DNA of 64,000 nucleotides, from the NCBI GenBank assembly GCA_004213645.1, contig SGZF01000002.1, forward strand, positions 33,008 to 97,007. Reading direction: 5' to 3'. A program made the translations under genes and the position numbers. Source of the stretch: Flavobacteriales bacterium (GTDB lineage: Bacteria > Bacteroidota > Bacteroidia > Flavobacteriales > Flavobacteriaceae). Below are positions 37,341 to 46,582 of the stretch, piece by piece. The first letter of the stretch is position 1. The number at the start of each line of letters is the position of its first letter. The notes below the pieces were generated by a model. It was not told the origin of the DNA, made no database searches, and worked only from the letters and a program-made list of their open reading frames with translations.

Positions 37341-38051
37341 ATGGAATACTTCATGTTTTTTGATTCGCTTTACTTTTGGATGGTTGCTCCAATTTTTGCA
37401 CTGAGCGCATATGTTCAATATAAACTTCAATCAAAGTTTAAAAAATTTTCAAAACAACGTCTTTCTGCAAATCTTACTGGAAAAGAAATTGCTGAAAAAA
37501 TGTTAAATGATCATGGTATTTATGATGTAAAGATCATTTCTGTAAAAGGTCAGCTTTCAGACCACTATAATCCTCAAAAAAAGACTGTAAACTTAAGTGA
37601 AAGTGTTTTTAATAAAGCAAACACTGCATCTGCTGCTGTTGCTGCTCATGAATGTGGCCACGCAGTTCAACATGCTAAGGGTTATGAATGGCTCAAAATG
37701 AGATCTATTCTTGTCCCAATGGTAGGTGTTACCTCTAATTTAGGAATTTGGTTTATACTAGGTGGAGCTTTTCTAGCTCAGAGTTCACCAATACTTGGAG
37801 AAAATATACTTTCACTGGGAATTCTTGGCTTTGCTTTTGGTACACTTTTCAGTTTAATAACCTTACCTGTAGAATTTGATGCAAGTAAAAGAGCAATCTA
37901 TTGGCTTGAAAGAAAAAGAATTGTAAATCAAAGAGAGCTTATTCAATCAAAAGAAGCATTAAATTGGGCAGCTCGAACATATGTAGTTGCGGCCTTAGCC
38001 TCAATTGCTAATTTAGTCTATTTATGGTTTCGATTTGGAAGAAGGAATTAG
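37341..38051 (+). CDS. YugP-type membrane zinc metallopeptidase
   Basis: This 236-residue member of the neutral zinc metallopeptidase family resembles Bacillus YugP. The zinc site is H103-E104-x-x-H107 in AAHECGHAVQHA. Membrane helices lie at about residues 9-25, 123-145, 150-172 and near 210-228, and a conserved SLITLPVEFDASKRA segment follows the third. It probably cleaves membrane or envelope proteins, but no substrate is known. Its stop abuts the convergent hemD stop directly, leaving no room for a terminator. Confidence 0.88.
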   Translation: MEYFMFFDSLYFWMVAPIFALSAYVQYKLQSKFKKFSKQRLSANLTGKEIAEKMLNDHGIYDVKIISVKGQLSDHYNPQKKTVNLSESVFNKANTASAAVAAHECGHAVQHAKGYEWLKMRSILVPMVGVTSNLGIWFILGGAFLAQSSPILGENILSLGILGFAFGTLFSLITLPVEFDASKRAIYWLERKRIVNQRELIQSKEALNWAARTYVVAALASIANLVYLWFRFGRRN

Positions 38052-38786
38052 TTAGCCTTTAATATATTTATCAATTGCCATCGCCATTGAGGGAAACAAT
38101 TCCGTTGGCGCTTTAATATCGATTCTAAGATTCTTTGCTTTAGCTGCCTCCTCAGTTGTATTTCCATAAACAGCAATTAGTGTCTTGTTTTGCTCAAAAT
38201 CTGGAAAATTCTCAAATAAAGATTGAATACCTAGGGGACTAAAAAACACTAGTATATCATAATATACATCTCTTAAATCAGATAAATCACTAACTACAGT
38301 TTTATAAAGTTGTGCTCTATCCCATGATATCTCAAATGAGTCTAGAGTTTTAATTATATCAGGATTTAAACTTCCAGAGGTTGGAGCTAAAAATTTTTCT
38401 TTATTAAATTTTGTAAATGTTGCTTCAAGATCTCTAAAATTATTATTACCAACATAAATTTTTCGTTTTCTGTAAACCACATATTTTTGAAGGTAATATG
38501 CCACAGCTTCTGATTGACAAAAATATTTTGTCTGAGCAGGGACTTTAAACCTCATCTCTTCAGTAATTCTAAAAAAATGATCAACAGAGTTTCTGCTAGT
38601 TAAAATGACATTTTGAAATTTGGAAAAATCAACCCTTTGAGCCCTTACCTCTTTAGCACTAAGTCCTTCAACATGAATAAATTTTCTAAAATCAATTTTG
38701 ACCTTATGTTTTCTTATTAACGAAGAATATGGCGAGTTTTCATTAGTTGGGGTAGGCTGAGATATTAAGATAGTTTTAATGCTCAT
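38052..38786 (-). CDS. hemD: Uroporphyrinogen-III synthase
   Basis: This 244-residue HemD-family protein should cyclise hydroxymethylbilane to uroporphyrinogen III for haem. HemD is poorly conserved; the assignment rests on the flavobacterial pattern (opening ILISQPTPTNENSPYSSL, TSRNSVDHFF near residue 63, APTSGSLNPDI near 133 and VFFSPLGIQSLFENFP near 181). The characteristic neighbour DUF4271 lies 9 nt upstream. No other haem gene is in the window. Confidence 0.88.
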   Translation of the reverse strand: MSIKTILISQPTPTNENSPYSSLIRKHKVKIDFRKFIHVEGLSAKEVRAQRVDFSKFQNVILTSRNSVDHFFRITEEMRFKVPAQTKYFCQSEAVAYYLQKYVVYRKRKIYVGNNNFRDLEATFTKFNKEKFLAPTSGSLNPDIIKTLDSFEISWDRAQLYKTVVSDLSDLRDVYYDILVFFSPLGIQSLFENFPDFEQNKTLIAVYGNTTEEAAKAKNLRIDIKAPTELFPSMAMAIDKYIKG

Positions 38787-38795
38787 AGGATAATC

Positions 38796-39473
38796 TTAGG
38801 TTGAAAACAAATCTTGATATAACCATAACCAAGGGGCTAGTTTGAACGCACAAAGATACAAAATAAAATATATAAATTCTTTTGCTTCAGACTTTATAAT
38901 TAAACTCATGTAGTTTTTTGTCTGAAAAATAAAATGTAATCCAATTAATATAAAAAAGACATGTTTTAGAGAGTCAATTGTGTAAAAGGAGTTTAATTTA
39001 TAGATAACAAAGTTGAAAAACAAAAGGAGCCCAATTACAATATTTATAATATAATTTTTAAAAAAAATAAACTTAAACTTAGAGCTTAAAAATATTTCTA
39101 TAACATATTTAATGATTAGAAATCTAATCAAAAGCATCAAAAAAATAAATAAATTAATAGAAAGAAAATCACTTAACAATTTTTCACTCATTCCCTCAAG
39201 CTTAATTGATCCATTAAAGTAAAACGAGCCTAAGTAAACTATTATTACTCCATTAATGAGGGTGAAAAAGAATATATAGAAATAATGTAAATAGTTTATT
39301 TTGCTATGAATGTTAAGATCATTAGAATTATATGGAAAGAAAATATTCGCAAAGTGATAATATGCACTTCTAAATAAATAAAGTAATTTTACCTTTTGAA
39401 AAACTTGAAAAAAATAAAATATTAGTATTAAGAATAATACAAAGACGCTTGTTATATCTTGATTCTCAATCAT
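38796..39473 (-). CDS. DUF4271 membrane protein
   Basis: This 225-residue integral membrane protein has about six helices and belongs to the Bacteroidota DUF4271 family. It is almost always found next to hemD, as here (9 nt upstream of it on the same strand). The C terminus LCAFKLAPWLWLYQDLF is the most conserved part. Its function is unknown; linkage suggests haem biosynthesis or transport, which is inference. Transcription probably starts from the -7 box at 39494-39501. Confidence 0.82.
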   Translation of the reverse strand: MIENQDITSVFVLFLILIFYFFQVFQKVKLLYLFRSAYYHFANIFFPYNSNDLNIHSKINYLHYFYIFFFTLINGVIIVYLGSFYFNGSIKLEGMSEKLLSDFLSINLFIFLMLLIRFLIIKYVIEIFLSSKFKFIFFKNYIINIVIGLLLFFNFVIYKLNSFYTIDSLKHVFFILIGLHFIFQTKNYMSLIIKSEAKEFIYFILYLCAFKLAPWLWLYQDLFST

Positions 39474-39493
39474 TATTTATATTCTTGTATTAA

Positions 39494-39501
39494 CAAAACT
39501 A
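39494..39501 (-). promoter_or_regulatory. -7 box TAGTTTTG for DUF4271-hemD
   Basis: The minus strand carries an exact TAnnTTTG match, giving a start near 39490 and a 17-nt leader to the ATG at 39473. It lies in the 48-nt gap shared with the divergent mannosyltransferase gene. Confidence 0.5.
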
Positions 39502-39521
39502 TGGAATAACTAGTAAATAAT

Positions 39522-40253
39522 ATGAAAGGCAATAGTTTAATTATTATACCCACATATAACGAGTCTGAAAACATTGAACTTATCATTAATAAAATACTTT
39601 TATTAAATGACTTTAATGATGTTTTAATTGTGGATGATAATTCTCCAGATGGAACATCTGAGATTGTTTCAAATTTAAAAAAACAAAACATAGATAGAAT
39701 TTTTTTAATTGTAAGAGATAAAAAAAAAGGATTAGGTTCAGCTTATACTAATGGATTTAAGTGGGCCTTAGATAAAAATTATTCATATATATTTGAAATG
39801 GATGCAGACTTATCTCATGATCCAGCTGAAATTATTAAACTTAAGGAACTCCTTATAAAAAATGATACTGATGTTGTAATTGGTTCAAGATATCTAAACG
39901 GAGTGAGTGTAGTTAACTGGCCTTTGTCAAGAATTTTTCTTTCATATTTTGCTAATATTTATGTTAAAATAATTACTGGTATGCCAATCAAAGACTCAAC
40001 TTCAGGTTTTATTGGTTACTCACGCGAAGCATTATCATCTTTAGACATTAATAAAATAAAATTTAATGGGTATGCATTTCAAATAGAGATGAAATTTAAA
40101 CTATGGAAAAAAAACTTTAAATTAAGGGAACATCAAATAATTTTTGTGAATAGAAAATCAGGTAAATCTAAAATGGATAAGAACATTATTTTTGAAGCAA
40201 TATTTGGAGTCATTATATTAAAAATTAATTCAATCTTTAAAATATATGAATAA
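39522..40253 (+). CDS. Polyprenol monophosphomannose synthase
   Basis: This 243-residue GT2-family enzyme resembles Dpm1/Ppm1. It transfers mannose from GDP-mannose to a polyprenyl phosphate, supplying a lipid-linked donor for periplasmic glycosylation. Motifs are the N-terminal IIIPTYNESENI, the DxD site in EMDADLSHDP (about residues 90-99) and VIGSRYLNG. It has no C-terminal membrane helices, as in soluble Dpm1. It overlaps pyrC by 8 nt. The order with pyrC and DUF4296 is conserved in flavobacteria. Confidence 0.9.
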   Translation: MKGNSLIIIPTYNESENIELIINKILLLNDFNDVLIVDDNSPDGTSEIVSNLKKQNIDRIFLIVRDKKKGLGSAYTNGFKWALDKNYSYIFEMDADLSHDPAEIIKLKELLIKNDTDVVIGSRYLNGVSVVNWPLSRIFLSYFANIYVKIITGMPIKDSTSGFIGYSREALSSLDINKIKFNGYAFQIEMKFKLWKKNFKLREHQIIFVNRKSGKSKMDKNIIFEAIFGVIILKINSIFKIYE

Positions 40254-41583
40254 GCTTCTTATAAAAAATGCCACTATTATAAACGAAAATAAAAGATCCT
40301 TAAAAGATATCTACATTGAAGGTGAATATATTAAGGAAATAAATACTCACATTGACCTAGATGATGAAGTTGAAATTATAAATGCAAAAGGATTATTAGT
40401 AATTCCTGGAATGATAGATGATCAAGTACATTTTCGTGAACCTGGTCTTACTCATAAAGGTGATATTAGCTCTGAGTCTATGGCTGCTGTTGCAGGCGGT
40501 GTTACTTCATATATAGAAATGCCTAATACTTTTCCTAATACTACATCTATTAAGGAGTTTAATAAAAAAATTGAAACTGCTTCAACAAAATCATTTGCTA
40601 ATTTTTCATTTATGTTTGGTGGAACAAATGATAACATTTCTGAAATAAAAAAAATTAATAAATCAGAAGTTGCAGGTGTTAAGCTTTTTTTAGGTTCTTC
40701 TACGGGTAAAATGTTAATAGATAATTTAAGTGCTATTGAAAATATTTTCAATAGTACAAAACTCCCAATTTCAGCTCATTGTGAAGATGAACAAACTATT
40801 AGAGATAATACTAACTACTATAAAAATATTTACGGTGAAGACATTCCAATTGAATTGCATCCAAAAATAAGAAGTGATAAAGCATGTTTAAAAAGCTCTG
40901 AGTTTGCTGTCAAATTAGCAAATAAAACAGGAGCTAGATTAAATGTATTTCATATTTCAACTGCAAAAGAATTAAAGTTATTCGATAATAAAATTGATAT
41001 AAAAAACAAAAAAATTACAGCTGAAGTATGTGCTCACCATTTATGGTTCACAGATAATGACTATAAAAAATTAGGTTCTAAAATCAAATGGAATCCAGCT
41101 ATAAAATCTCAAACCGATAAAGATGAATTATGGAAAGCATTAAAAGAAGATAAAATCGATATTATTGCTTCTGACCATGCACCTCATACAGAAGAAGAAA
41201 AAAATAATAAATATTTAAATTGTCCATCGGGAGGGCCAATGGTTCAACACACAATTTTATCAATTCTTCAAAATTGTGAAAATTATGGAGTAAAAATTGA
41301 AAAAATTGTTGAAAAAATTGCCCATAATCCAGCAATTATATTTCAAATAAATAAAAGAGGTTTTCTAAGAGAGGGGTATTACGCCGATATAGTTTTAATT
41401 GATACTAATACTCCAACTTTCGTTACAAAAGATTCATTATTCTATAAGTGTGGATGGTCTCCATTTGAGGGTCAAAAGTTTGATAATTCAATTTATAAGA
41501 CTATACTAAATGGGAGGGTTGTATATTCTGATGGAAAGGTTAAACCACTTCCTATTGGAAAAAAATTAACTTTTAATAGATGA
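40246..41583 (+). CDS. pyrC: Dihydroorotase
   Basis: This 445-residue class I dihydroorotase cyclises carbamoyl-aspartate to dihydroorotate in pyrimidine synthesis. It has the metal motif DDQVHFREPG (about residues 58-67), a conserved HCEDE, the ASDHAPH motif for the third metal ligand set, and the terminal amidohydrolase strand. It overlaps the mannosyltransferase gene by 8 nt and the DUF4296 gene by 4 nt (ATGA), so it lies within one operon. Confidence 0.93.
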   Translation: MNKLLIKNATIINENKRSLKDIYIEGEYIKEINTHIDLDDEVEIINAKGLLVIPGMIDDQVHFREPGLTHKGDISSESMAAVAGGVTSYIEMPNTFPNTTSIKEFNKKIETASTKSFANFSFMFGGTNDNISEIKKINKSEVAGVKLFLGSSTGKMLIDNLSAIENIFNSTKLPISAHCEDEQTIRDNTNYYKNIYGEDIPIELHPKIRSDKACLKSSEFAVKLANKTGARLNVFHISTAKELKLFDNKIDIKNKKITAEVCAHHLWFTDNDYKKLGSKIKWNPAIKSQTDKDELWKALKEDKIDIIASDHAPHTEEEKNNKYLNCPSGGPMVQHTILSILQNCENYGVKIEKIVEKIAHNPAIIFQINKRGFLREGYYADIVLIDTNTPTFVTKDSLFYKCGWSPFEGQKFDNSIYKTILNGRVVYSDGKVKPLPIGKKLTFNR

Positions 41584-41897
41584 AAAAATATTTGATAATT
41601 TTAATATTGATAATTGGATGTTCAAATAATGCTCCAGAAAATCTTATTAGTGAGGAGAAGATGGAAAGTATTATTTTTGATATTATGATTTTGAATTCTT
41701 CTAATAATTATGATCTAATAATTGATGATAATTTAGTAAGTGATGAATTGATTTTCATAAAGTACAATATAGATAGTACTCAGTTTTATGAAAGTGAGCT
41801 GTATTACTCGAGAAATCCTAAAACTCAGTTTGAAATATATTCTAATGTTAAAAAAAGAATGGTAAGATTAATTGATAGTTTAAAAAACATTAAATGA
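41580..41897 (+). CDS. DUF4296 lipoprotein
   Basis: This 105-residue lipoprotein has a signal ending LIIGC (C14 acylated), followed by the DUF4296 domain with NLISEEKMESIIFDIMILNS and a DSTQFYESELYYSRNP segment. It is a Bacteroidota-specific family of unknown function. It overlaps pyrC by 4 nt and tyrS by 4 nt, and is therefore tightly embedded in the operon. It is anchored to the inner or outer membrane. Confidence 0.85.
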   Translation: MKKYLIILILIIGCSNNAPENLISEEKMESIIFDIMILNSSNNYDLIIDDNLVSDELIFIKYNIDSTQFYESELYYSRNPKTQFEIYSNVKKRMVRLIDSLKNIK

Positions 41898-43189
41898 AGA
41901 AAGGATTTATTAAAGAATTAAATTGGAGGGGAATGTTACATGATGTAATACCTGGTACTGAAGAATATATTTCTAATAATAAAACTGTTGGATATATTGG
42001 CTTTGATCCAACATCAGATTCTCTCCATATTGGAAGTTTAGTACCAATATTTATTTTAAAACATTTTCAAAATGCAGGTCATACTCCTATAGTATTATTA
42101 GGAGGAGCAACTGGAATGATTGGTGATCCATCAGGTAAATCTGACGAAAGAAATCTTCTGGATAAAAAAATATTAAAACAAAATGAAAAGAAATTAAAGT
42201 TACAGTTTGAAAAATTTTTAGATTTTAAATCCAAAACCCCTAATAAAGCCATATTAGTAAATAATTATGATTGGATGAGTAAATTTTCAATAATTAATTT
42301 TTCAAGAGATATTGGAAAGCATATAACTGTCAACTATATGATGGCAAAAGAATCGGTTAAAAAAAGAATTTCAAAAGATACAAAGCAAGGAATGTCTTTT
42401 ACAGAATTTACATATCAACTAATTCAAGGGTATGACTTTCTTCATTTATTTAAAGACATGAATTGTATGCTTCAAATGGGGGGTAGTGATCAATGGGGTA
42501 ATATTACTACTGGAACTGAGCTGATCAGAAGAAAAGAAAACGAAAAAGTTTTTGCAATTACTTGCCCATTGATAAAAAAATCTGATGGATCGAAGTTTGG
42601 TAAGTCAGAAGGAGGAAATATATGGTTAGATAAAAATAAAACTTCTGTTTATAAATTTTATCAATATTGGTTAAACATAACTGATGAAGATGCACTTAAT
42701 TATATTAAAGTTTTTACTTTTTTAAATAAAAGTGAAATTGAAATTCTTGTAAAAGAGCACAATGATGATAGAGCTAGAAGATTACTTCAAAATAAAATTG
42801 CTGAGATTGTAACTTTAATGGTTCATAGTCAAGAAGATTTAAATAATGTTATTAAGGCTTCAAAAGTTCTTTTTGGAAAATCAAGTAAAGAAGATCTAGA
42901 ATCTTTAGATGAAGATACATTCAAAGAAATTTTTGAAGGAGTTCCAAGTTCAAATATTTCTATAAATAAATTATCAAAAGAAATAGATATCGAAAATTTT
43001 CTTTCTACAGAAACTAAATTTTTAAAATCAATAAGCGAAGCTAGAAGATCCTTAAAAGAAAATTCAGTTTCAATTAATAAAAATAAAGTTTCTCAAAACA
43101 CTAAAGTTACAAAGCTAGATTTATTAAATGATAAATATATTTTACTTCAAAGGGGAAGAAAGAATTATCATTTAGTTATTGTTAAGTAA
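41894..43189 (+). CDS. tyrS: Tyrosyl-tRNA synthetase
   Basis: This 431-residue class Ic synthetase charges tRNA-Tyr. It has the HIGH-type motif in FDPTSDSLHIGSL (about residues 36-48), GGATGMIGDPSGK, the tyrosine-binding QGYDFLHL, and the KMSKS-type loop KFGKS in SDGSKFGKSEGG. A C-terminal S4-like domain follows (about 350-431). It ends the mannosyltransferase-pyrC-DUF4296-tyrS operon, starting inside the previous gene (4-nt overlap). A bulged hairpin follows the stop. Confidence 0.96.
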   Translation: MKKGFIKELNWRGMLHDVIPGTEEYISNNKTVGYIGFDPTSDSLHIGSLVPIFILKHFQNAGHTPIVLLGGATGMIGDPSGKSDERNLLDKKILKQNEKKLKLQFEKFLDFKSKTPNKAILVNNYDWMSKFSIINFSRDIGKHITVNYMMAKESVKKRISKDTKQGMSFTEFTYQLIQGYDFLHLFKDMNCMLQMGGSDQWGNITTGTELIRRKENEKVFAITCPLIKKSDGSKFGKSEGGNIWLDKNKTSVYKFYQYWLNITDEDALNYIKVFTFLNKSEIEILVKEHNDDRARRLLQNKIAEIVTLMVHSQEDLNNVIKASKVLFGKSSKEDLESLDEDTFKEIFEGVPSSNISINKLSKEIDIENFLSTETKFLKSISEARRSLKENSVSINKNKVSQNTKVTKLDLLNDKYILLQRGRKNYHLVIVK

Positions 43190-43222
43190 TTGTTTCTATA
43201 ACTTTAAACAACTTGTTTTTTT
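43184..43222 (+). terminator. Possible terminator overlapping the tyrS stop
   Basis: AAGT plus TGTTT (43184-43195, with a 3-nt bulge) can pair with AAACAACTT (43206-43214), followed by G and seven T. The stem is weak and bulged, but the U tract and its place at the operon end support it. Confidence 0.4.
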
Positions 43223-43263
43223 ATTCTAATTAAAATTTATTTCATTAAATTGGAATCATATTT

Positions 43264-43950
43264 ATGAACAAATCAGATATAAGAATTTTATGCGTAGATG
43301 ATGAGCCTGATATTTTAGAAATTTTAAAATATAATCTATCCAATCAAGGGTATAATGTTGATACAGCTAAAGATGGAGATTTAGCTATTAAAAAAGCATA
43401 TCAAAACAAACCTAACCTAATTATAATGGATGTAATGATGCCTAAAATGGACGGAATAGAAGCTTGCGAAAGAATTAGAGGTGATCAAAAATTTAATGAC
43501 ACAATAATCATGTTCTTGTCTGCTAGAGGTGAAGACTTTTCTCATTTAGCGGCATATGAAGCTGGAGCTGACGACTATGTTACTAAACCAATCAAGCCAA
43601 AGATTTTAGTTAGTAAAGTAAATGTATTATTGAAAAGATTAAAGAAAACACTTAAAAATGAAATTACTGAAATTATATTAGGTGATATTAAGATTGATAG
43701 AGAAAAATATAAAGTTTATATTAACGAAAATATACTCAACCTTCCCAGAAAAGAGTTTGAACTTCTTTTTCTTTTAGCTTCAAAACCTGATAAAGTCTTT
43801 AAAAGAGAAAAGATAATGGATCAGGTTTGGGGAAGTGAAGTTGTTGTCGGTGACAGGACCATTGATGTTCATATCAGAAAATTAAGAGAAAAAATTGGTA
43901 ATAAATATTTTAAGACTATTAAGGGAGTTGGATATAAGTTTGAAATTTAA
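43264..43950 (+). CDS. OmpR/PhoB-family response regulator
   Basis: This 228-residue response regulator has a receiver domain (phospho-acceptor D56 in IIMDVMMP, acidic pair D12-D13, lysine in YVTKPIKP) and a C-terminal winged-helix DNA-binding domain (VVGDRTIDVHIRKLREKIG, then TIKGVGYKFE). It is followed after 2 nt by its sensor kinase. A near-match -7 box TAAATTGG at 43246-43253 would give a leader of only about 7 nt. The stimulus is unknown; the PhoB/WalR-like pattern fits envelope or phosphate control. Confidence 0.92.
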   Translation: MNKSDIRILCVDDEPDILEILKYNLSNQGYNVDTAKDGDLAIKKAYQNKPNLIIMDVMMPKMDGIEACERIRGDQKFNDTIIMFLSARGEDFSHLAAYEAGADDYVTKPIKPKILVSKVNVLLKRLKKTLKNEITEIILGDIKIDREKYKVYINENILNLPRKEFELLFLLASKPDKVFKREKIMDQVWGSEVVVGDRTIDVHIRKLREKIGNKYFKTIKGVGYKFEI

Positions 43951-43952
43951 TA

Positions 43953-45023
43953 ATGAAACTACCTTATAATCTTAGGAGTAACCCTCAAGCATTTAGAGCA
44001 TCATTATATATTACGTTATTTGCGTTTTTTTTAGATATCCTTTTCTTTAATTTTATTTCTCCTATAAATACTGAATATAATAATCAGACAATTTTTCTTA
44101 TGGTTGTCTATTTTACATTACTCTTTTTTATAATTAGAATAATTCTTGAAATATATATAAGTATTTATGTTAAAGAAGGTGTTTTAAAATTATTGGGTGA
44201 ATTGAATCCTGATGTTGTAAATGAGCTTTCTAATGGAGAAAATTTAGAAAAAATAACAAACGAATTAATTTTAAAAGCTAAAGAAAGAAGATCAGAAATA
44301 AATGTCCTAAAATTACAGGAAAATTATAGAAAAGAGTTTTTAGGTAATGTTTCACATGAACTAAAAACACCATTATTTACTATTCAAGGATATATTTTGA
44401 CTTTAATTGAAGGTGCAATGAAAGATAAAAATGTTAGGGATAAATATTTGAGAAGAACTGCAAAGGGTGTAGATAGAATAATTTCTATTGTAAAAGATTT
44501 GGATTTAATTACTCAATTTGAATCTGGAATTAAGACCATTGATAGATCTAATTTTAATTTTTTCGAATTAGTAGATTTTGTTTTTGATTTACTGGAATTT
44601 GAATCTGAAAAAAACAACATTAATCTTCAATTTGAAGTAGATCATGAAAATCCAATATATGTATATGCTGATAGGGAAAGAATTCTTCAAGTTTTAACAA
44701 ATTTAGTTGTTAATTCAGTAAAATATTCCAAGGACAAAGGCTTTACTAAAGTTATTGTTGAAAATTATAATAAAGAAAAAGTTATAGTTAGAGTAATTGA
44801 TAATGGTGAAGGTATTGAAGAAAAACACTTACCTCGATTATTTGAAAGATTTTACAGGATAGATAAAACTAGATCCAGAAAAAAGGGAGGTTCAGGTCTA
44901 GGTTTATCAATTGTAAAGCATATAGTTGAGGCTCATCAAGAACAAATTTTTGTTAAAAGTGAATTAGGAAAAGGTTCTGAGTTTTCTTTTACATTAAATA
45001 AAGCTCTAGATTCTAATAATTAG
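43953..45023 (+). CDS. Membrane sensor histidine kinase
   Basis: This 356-residue kinase has two N-terminal helices (about residues 17-35 and 46-68) joined by a loop of only about ten residues, so there is no periplasmic sensor domain. The HisKA box holds H135 in GNVSHELKTPL; the ATPase domain has the N box (NLVVNSVKYS), DNGEGI and GSGLGLSIVKHI. It pairs with the response regulator 2 nt upstream. The signal is probably sensed within the membrane or by a partner, which is inference from the missing loop domain. Confidence 0.92.
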   Translation: MKLPYNLRSNPQAFRASLYITLFAFFLDILFFNFISPINTEYNNQTIFLMVVYFTLLFFIIRIILEIYISIYVKEGVLKLLGELNPDVVNELSNGENLEKITNELILKAKERRSEINVLKLQENYRKEFLGNVSHELKTPLFTIQGYILTLIEGAMKDKNVRDKYLRRTAKGVDRIISIVKDLDLITQFESGIKTIDRSNFNFFELVDFVFDLLEFESEKNNINLQFEVDHENPIYVYADRERILQVLTNLVVNSVKYSKDKGFTKVIVENYNKEKVIVRVIDNGEGIEEKHLPRLFERFYRIDKTRSRKKGGSGLGLSIVKHIVEAHQEQIFVKSELGKGSEFSFTLNKALDSNN

Positions 45024-45038
45024 ATCTTTTTAATTAAA

Positions 45039-45353
45039 ATGTGTAAAAAAGACTTTTTTTCAAAAGTTTACGAAATTGTAAAGACTATTCCTGCTGGAAA
45101 AGTTACAACTTATGGATTAATTGCAAAAAAAATTGGAATAGCTTCTAGTGCTAGAACTGTTGGTTGGGCTCTAAATTCATGTCATAATGATTCATCAATT
45201 CCAGCACATAGAGTTGTAAATAGAAATGGACATCTTACTGGAAAGCATCATTTCAAGGGTTTTGATTTAATGAGGCAATTATTGGAAAATGAAGGAATTA
45301 GAATTATTGATGATAAAGTAATGGACTTTAAAAACAAACTCTGGACTCCTTAA
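45039..45353 (+). CDS. Alkyltransferase-like (ATL) MGMT-family protein
   Basis: This 104-residue protein is the DNA-binding domain of O6-alkylguanine alkyltransferases, with the helix-turn-helix TIPAGKVTTYGLIAKKIG and VGWALNSCHN. The active-site PCHRV is replaced by PAHRV (residues 55-59), so the acceptor cysteine is alanine at position 56 and it cannot transfer alkyl groups. Such ATL proteins bind O6-alkylguanine and hand it to nucleotide excision repair. It follows the kinase gene by 15 nt and may share its transcript. Confidence 0.85.
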   Translation: MCKKDFFSKVYEIVKTIPAGKVTTYGLIAKKIGIASSARTVGWALNSCHNDSSIPAHRVVNRNGHLTGKHHFKGFDLMRQLLENEGIRIIDDKVMDFKNKLWTP

Positions 45354-45394
45354 TAATTATTAAAATTTTAAGATTTTAATCTATCACTTACCTG

Positions 45395-45402
45395 TATATT
45401 TG
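45395..45402 (+). promoter_or_regulatory. -7 box TATATTTG for mrp-nifU-fnr
   Basis: This is an exact TAnnTTTG match, with a predicted start near 45406 and about 7 nt of leader before the ATG at 45413. Confidence 0.55.
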
Positions 45403-45412
45403 TACATATATT

Positions 45413-46582
45413 ATGGATTTAACAAAAAAAAATATAAGTAAAACACTTGAAAAAGTCAATATTTCGGGATCATCAGACAATATTGTTTCTTCTGGTATTC
45501 TAAAAAATATTCAGGTATTTGGTGATCAAGTAGATATAGACCTAGTAGTTAACAATCCTGCTCTTCAAGCCAGAAAAAAGCTAGAAGTTGATATTATGAA
45601 AATTATACATAACGATATTTATGAAAAGGCTAAAATAAATATTAATACAAAGGTTGAAAATAAAACATCTAGAAATACAGATGAAGATGTTGTCGATTCG
45701 CCAGACTCACCTAAAATTTCAACTCAAGCAAAAAAAATTGATGGAATAGATTCAGTAATTGCAGTATCCTCTGCTAAGGGTGGTGTTGGAAAATCTACTG
45801 TAACAATTAACCTTGCAGCAGCTCTTGCAAAAAAAGGTTGTAAAGTTGGTATCCTTGATGCTGATATTTATGGACCATCTGTTCCAACTATGATGGATGT
45901 TGAAGGACATATACCTAAATCAATTAAAATAGATAGCCAATCAAAAATAGAGCCCATAGAAAGTTATGGTGTTAAAATTATGTCAATTGGATTTTTTACA
46001 AAATTAGACCAAGCAGTAGTATGGAGAGGTCCAATGGCTTCTAAAGCTTTAAAGCAAATGATTTTTGATACTAATTGGGGAGACTTAGATTTCTTATTCT
46101 TGGATTTACCTCCAGGAACAGGAGATATTCATCTAAGTCTTGTTCAATCATTACCAATTTCTGGATCAATCATAGTAAGTACTCCACAAAATGTTGCATT
46201 AGCAGATGCAAGGAGAGGAATTAAAATGTTTCAACAAGAGAGTATTTCAGTTCCAATTCTTGGTTTGATTGAAAATATGGCATTTTTCAAATCAAAAGAT
46301 TCTGATGAAAAACACTATATATTTGGTGAAGCTGGCGTAAAATATTTGTCTAAAGATTTAAACATAAATTTTTTAGGGGAAATTCCACTAAACCAAAGCT
46401 TAAGAGAAGCTTCTGATTTTGGAAGACCTGCATCTCTTCAAGAATCAACTGAAATATCTGAAGTATTTGATAATATTTCAAAAAATATGGTTGAGCAATT
46501 ATTAATAAGAAACAAAGAACTTCCTCCGACAAAAGTCGTCAAAATTACTAACTTAGTAGGGTGTTCTGCAATTAAGAAATAA
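45413..46582 (+). CDS. mrp: Mrp/ApbC-family Fe-S carrier ATPase
   Basis: This 389-residue P-loop ATPase of the Mrp/NBP35 family carries or inserts iron-sulfur clusters. An N-terminal MIP18/DUF59-like domain (about 1-75) is joined by a charged linker to the ATPase, with the deviant Walker A in SSAKGGVGKST (119-129), FLFLDLPPGTGD and the GLIENMAFF segment. The CxxC that follows ENM in many Mrp proteins is absent here, as I recall for Bacteroidota members. It overlaps the nifU-like gene at the stop (1 nt). Confidence 0.92.
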   Translation: MDLTKKNISKTLEKVNISGSSDNIVSSGILKNIQVFGDQVDIDLVVNNPALQARKKLEVDIMKIIHNDIYEKAKININTKVENKTSRNTDEDVVDSPDSPKISTQAKKIDGIDSVIAVSSAKGGVGKSTVTINLAAALAKKGCKVGILDADIYGPSVPTMMDVEGHIPKSIKIDSQSKIEPIESYGVKIMSIGFFTKLDQAVVWRGPMASKALKQMIFDTNWGDLDFLFLDLPPGTGDIHLSLVQSLPISGSIIVSTPQNVALADARRGIKMFQQESISVPILGLIENMAFFKSKDSDEKHYIFGEAGVKYLSKDLNINFLGEIPLNQSLREASDFGRPASLQESTEISEVFDNISKNMVEQLLIRNKELPPTKVVKITNLVGCSAIKK

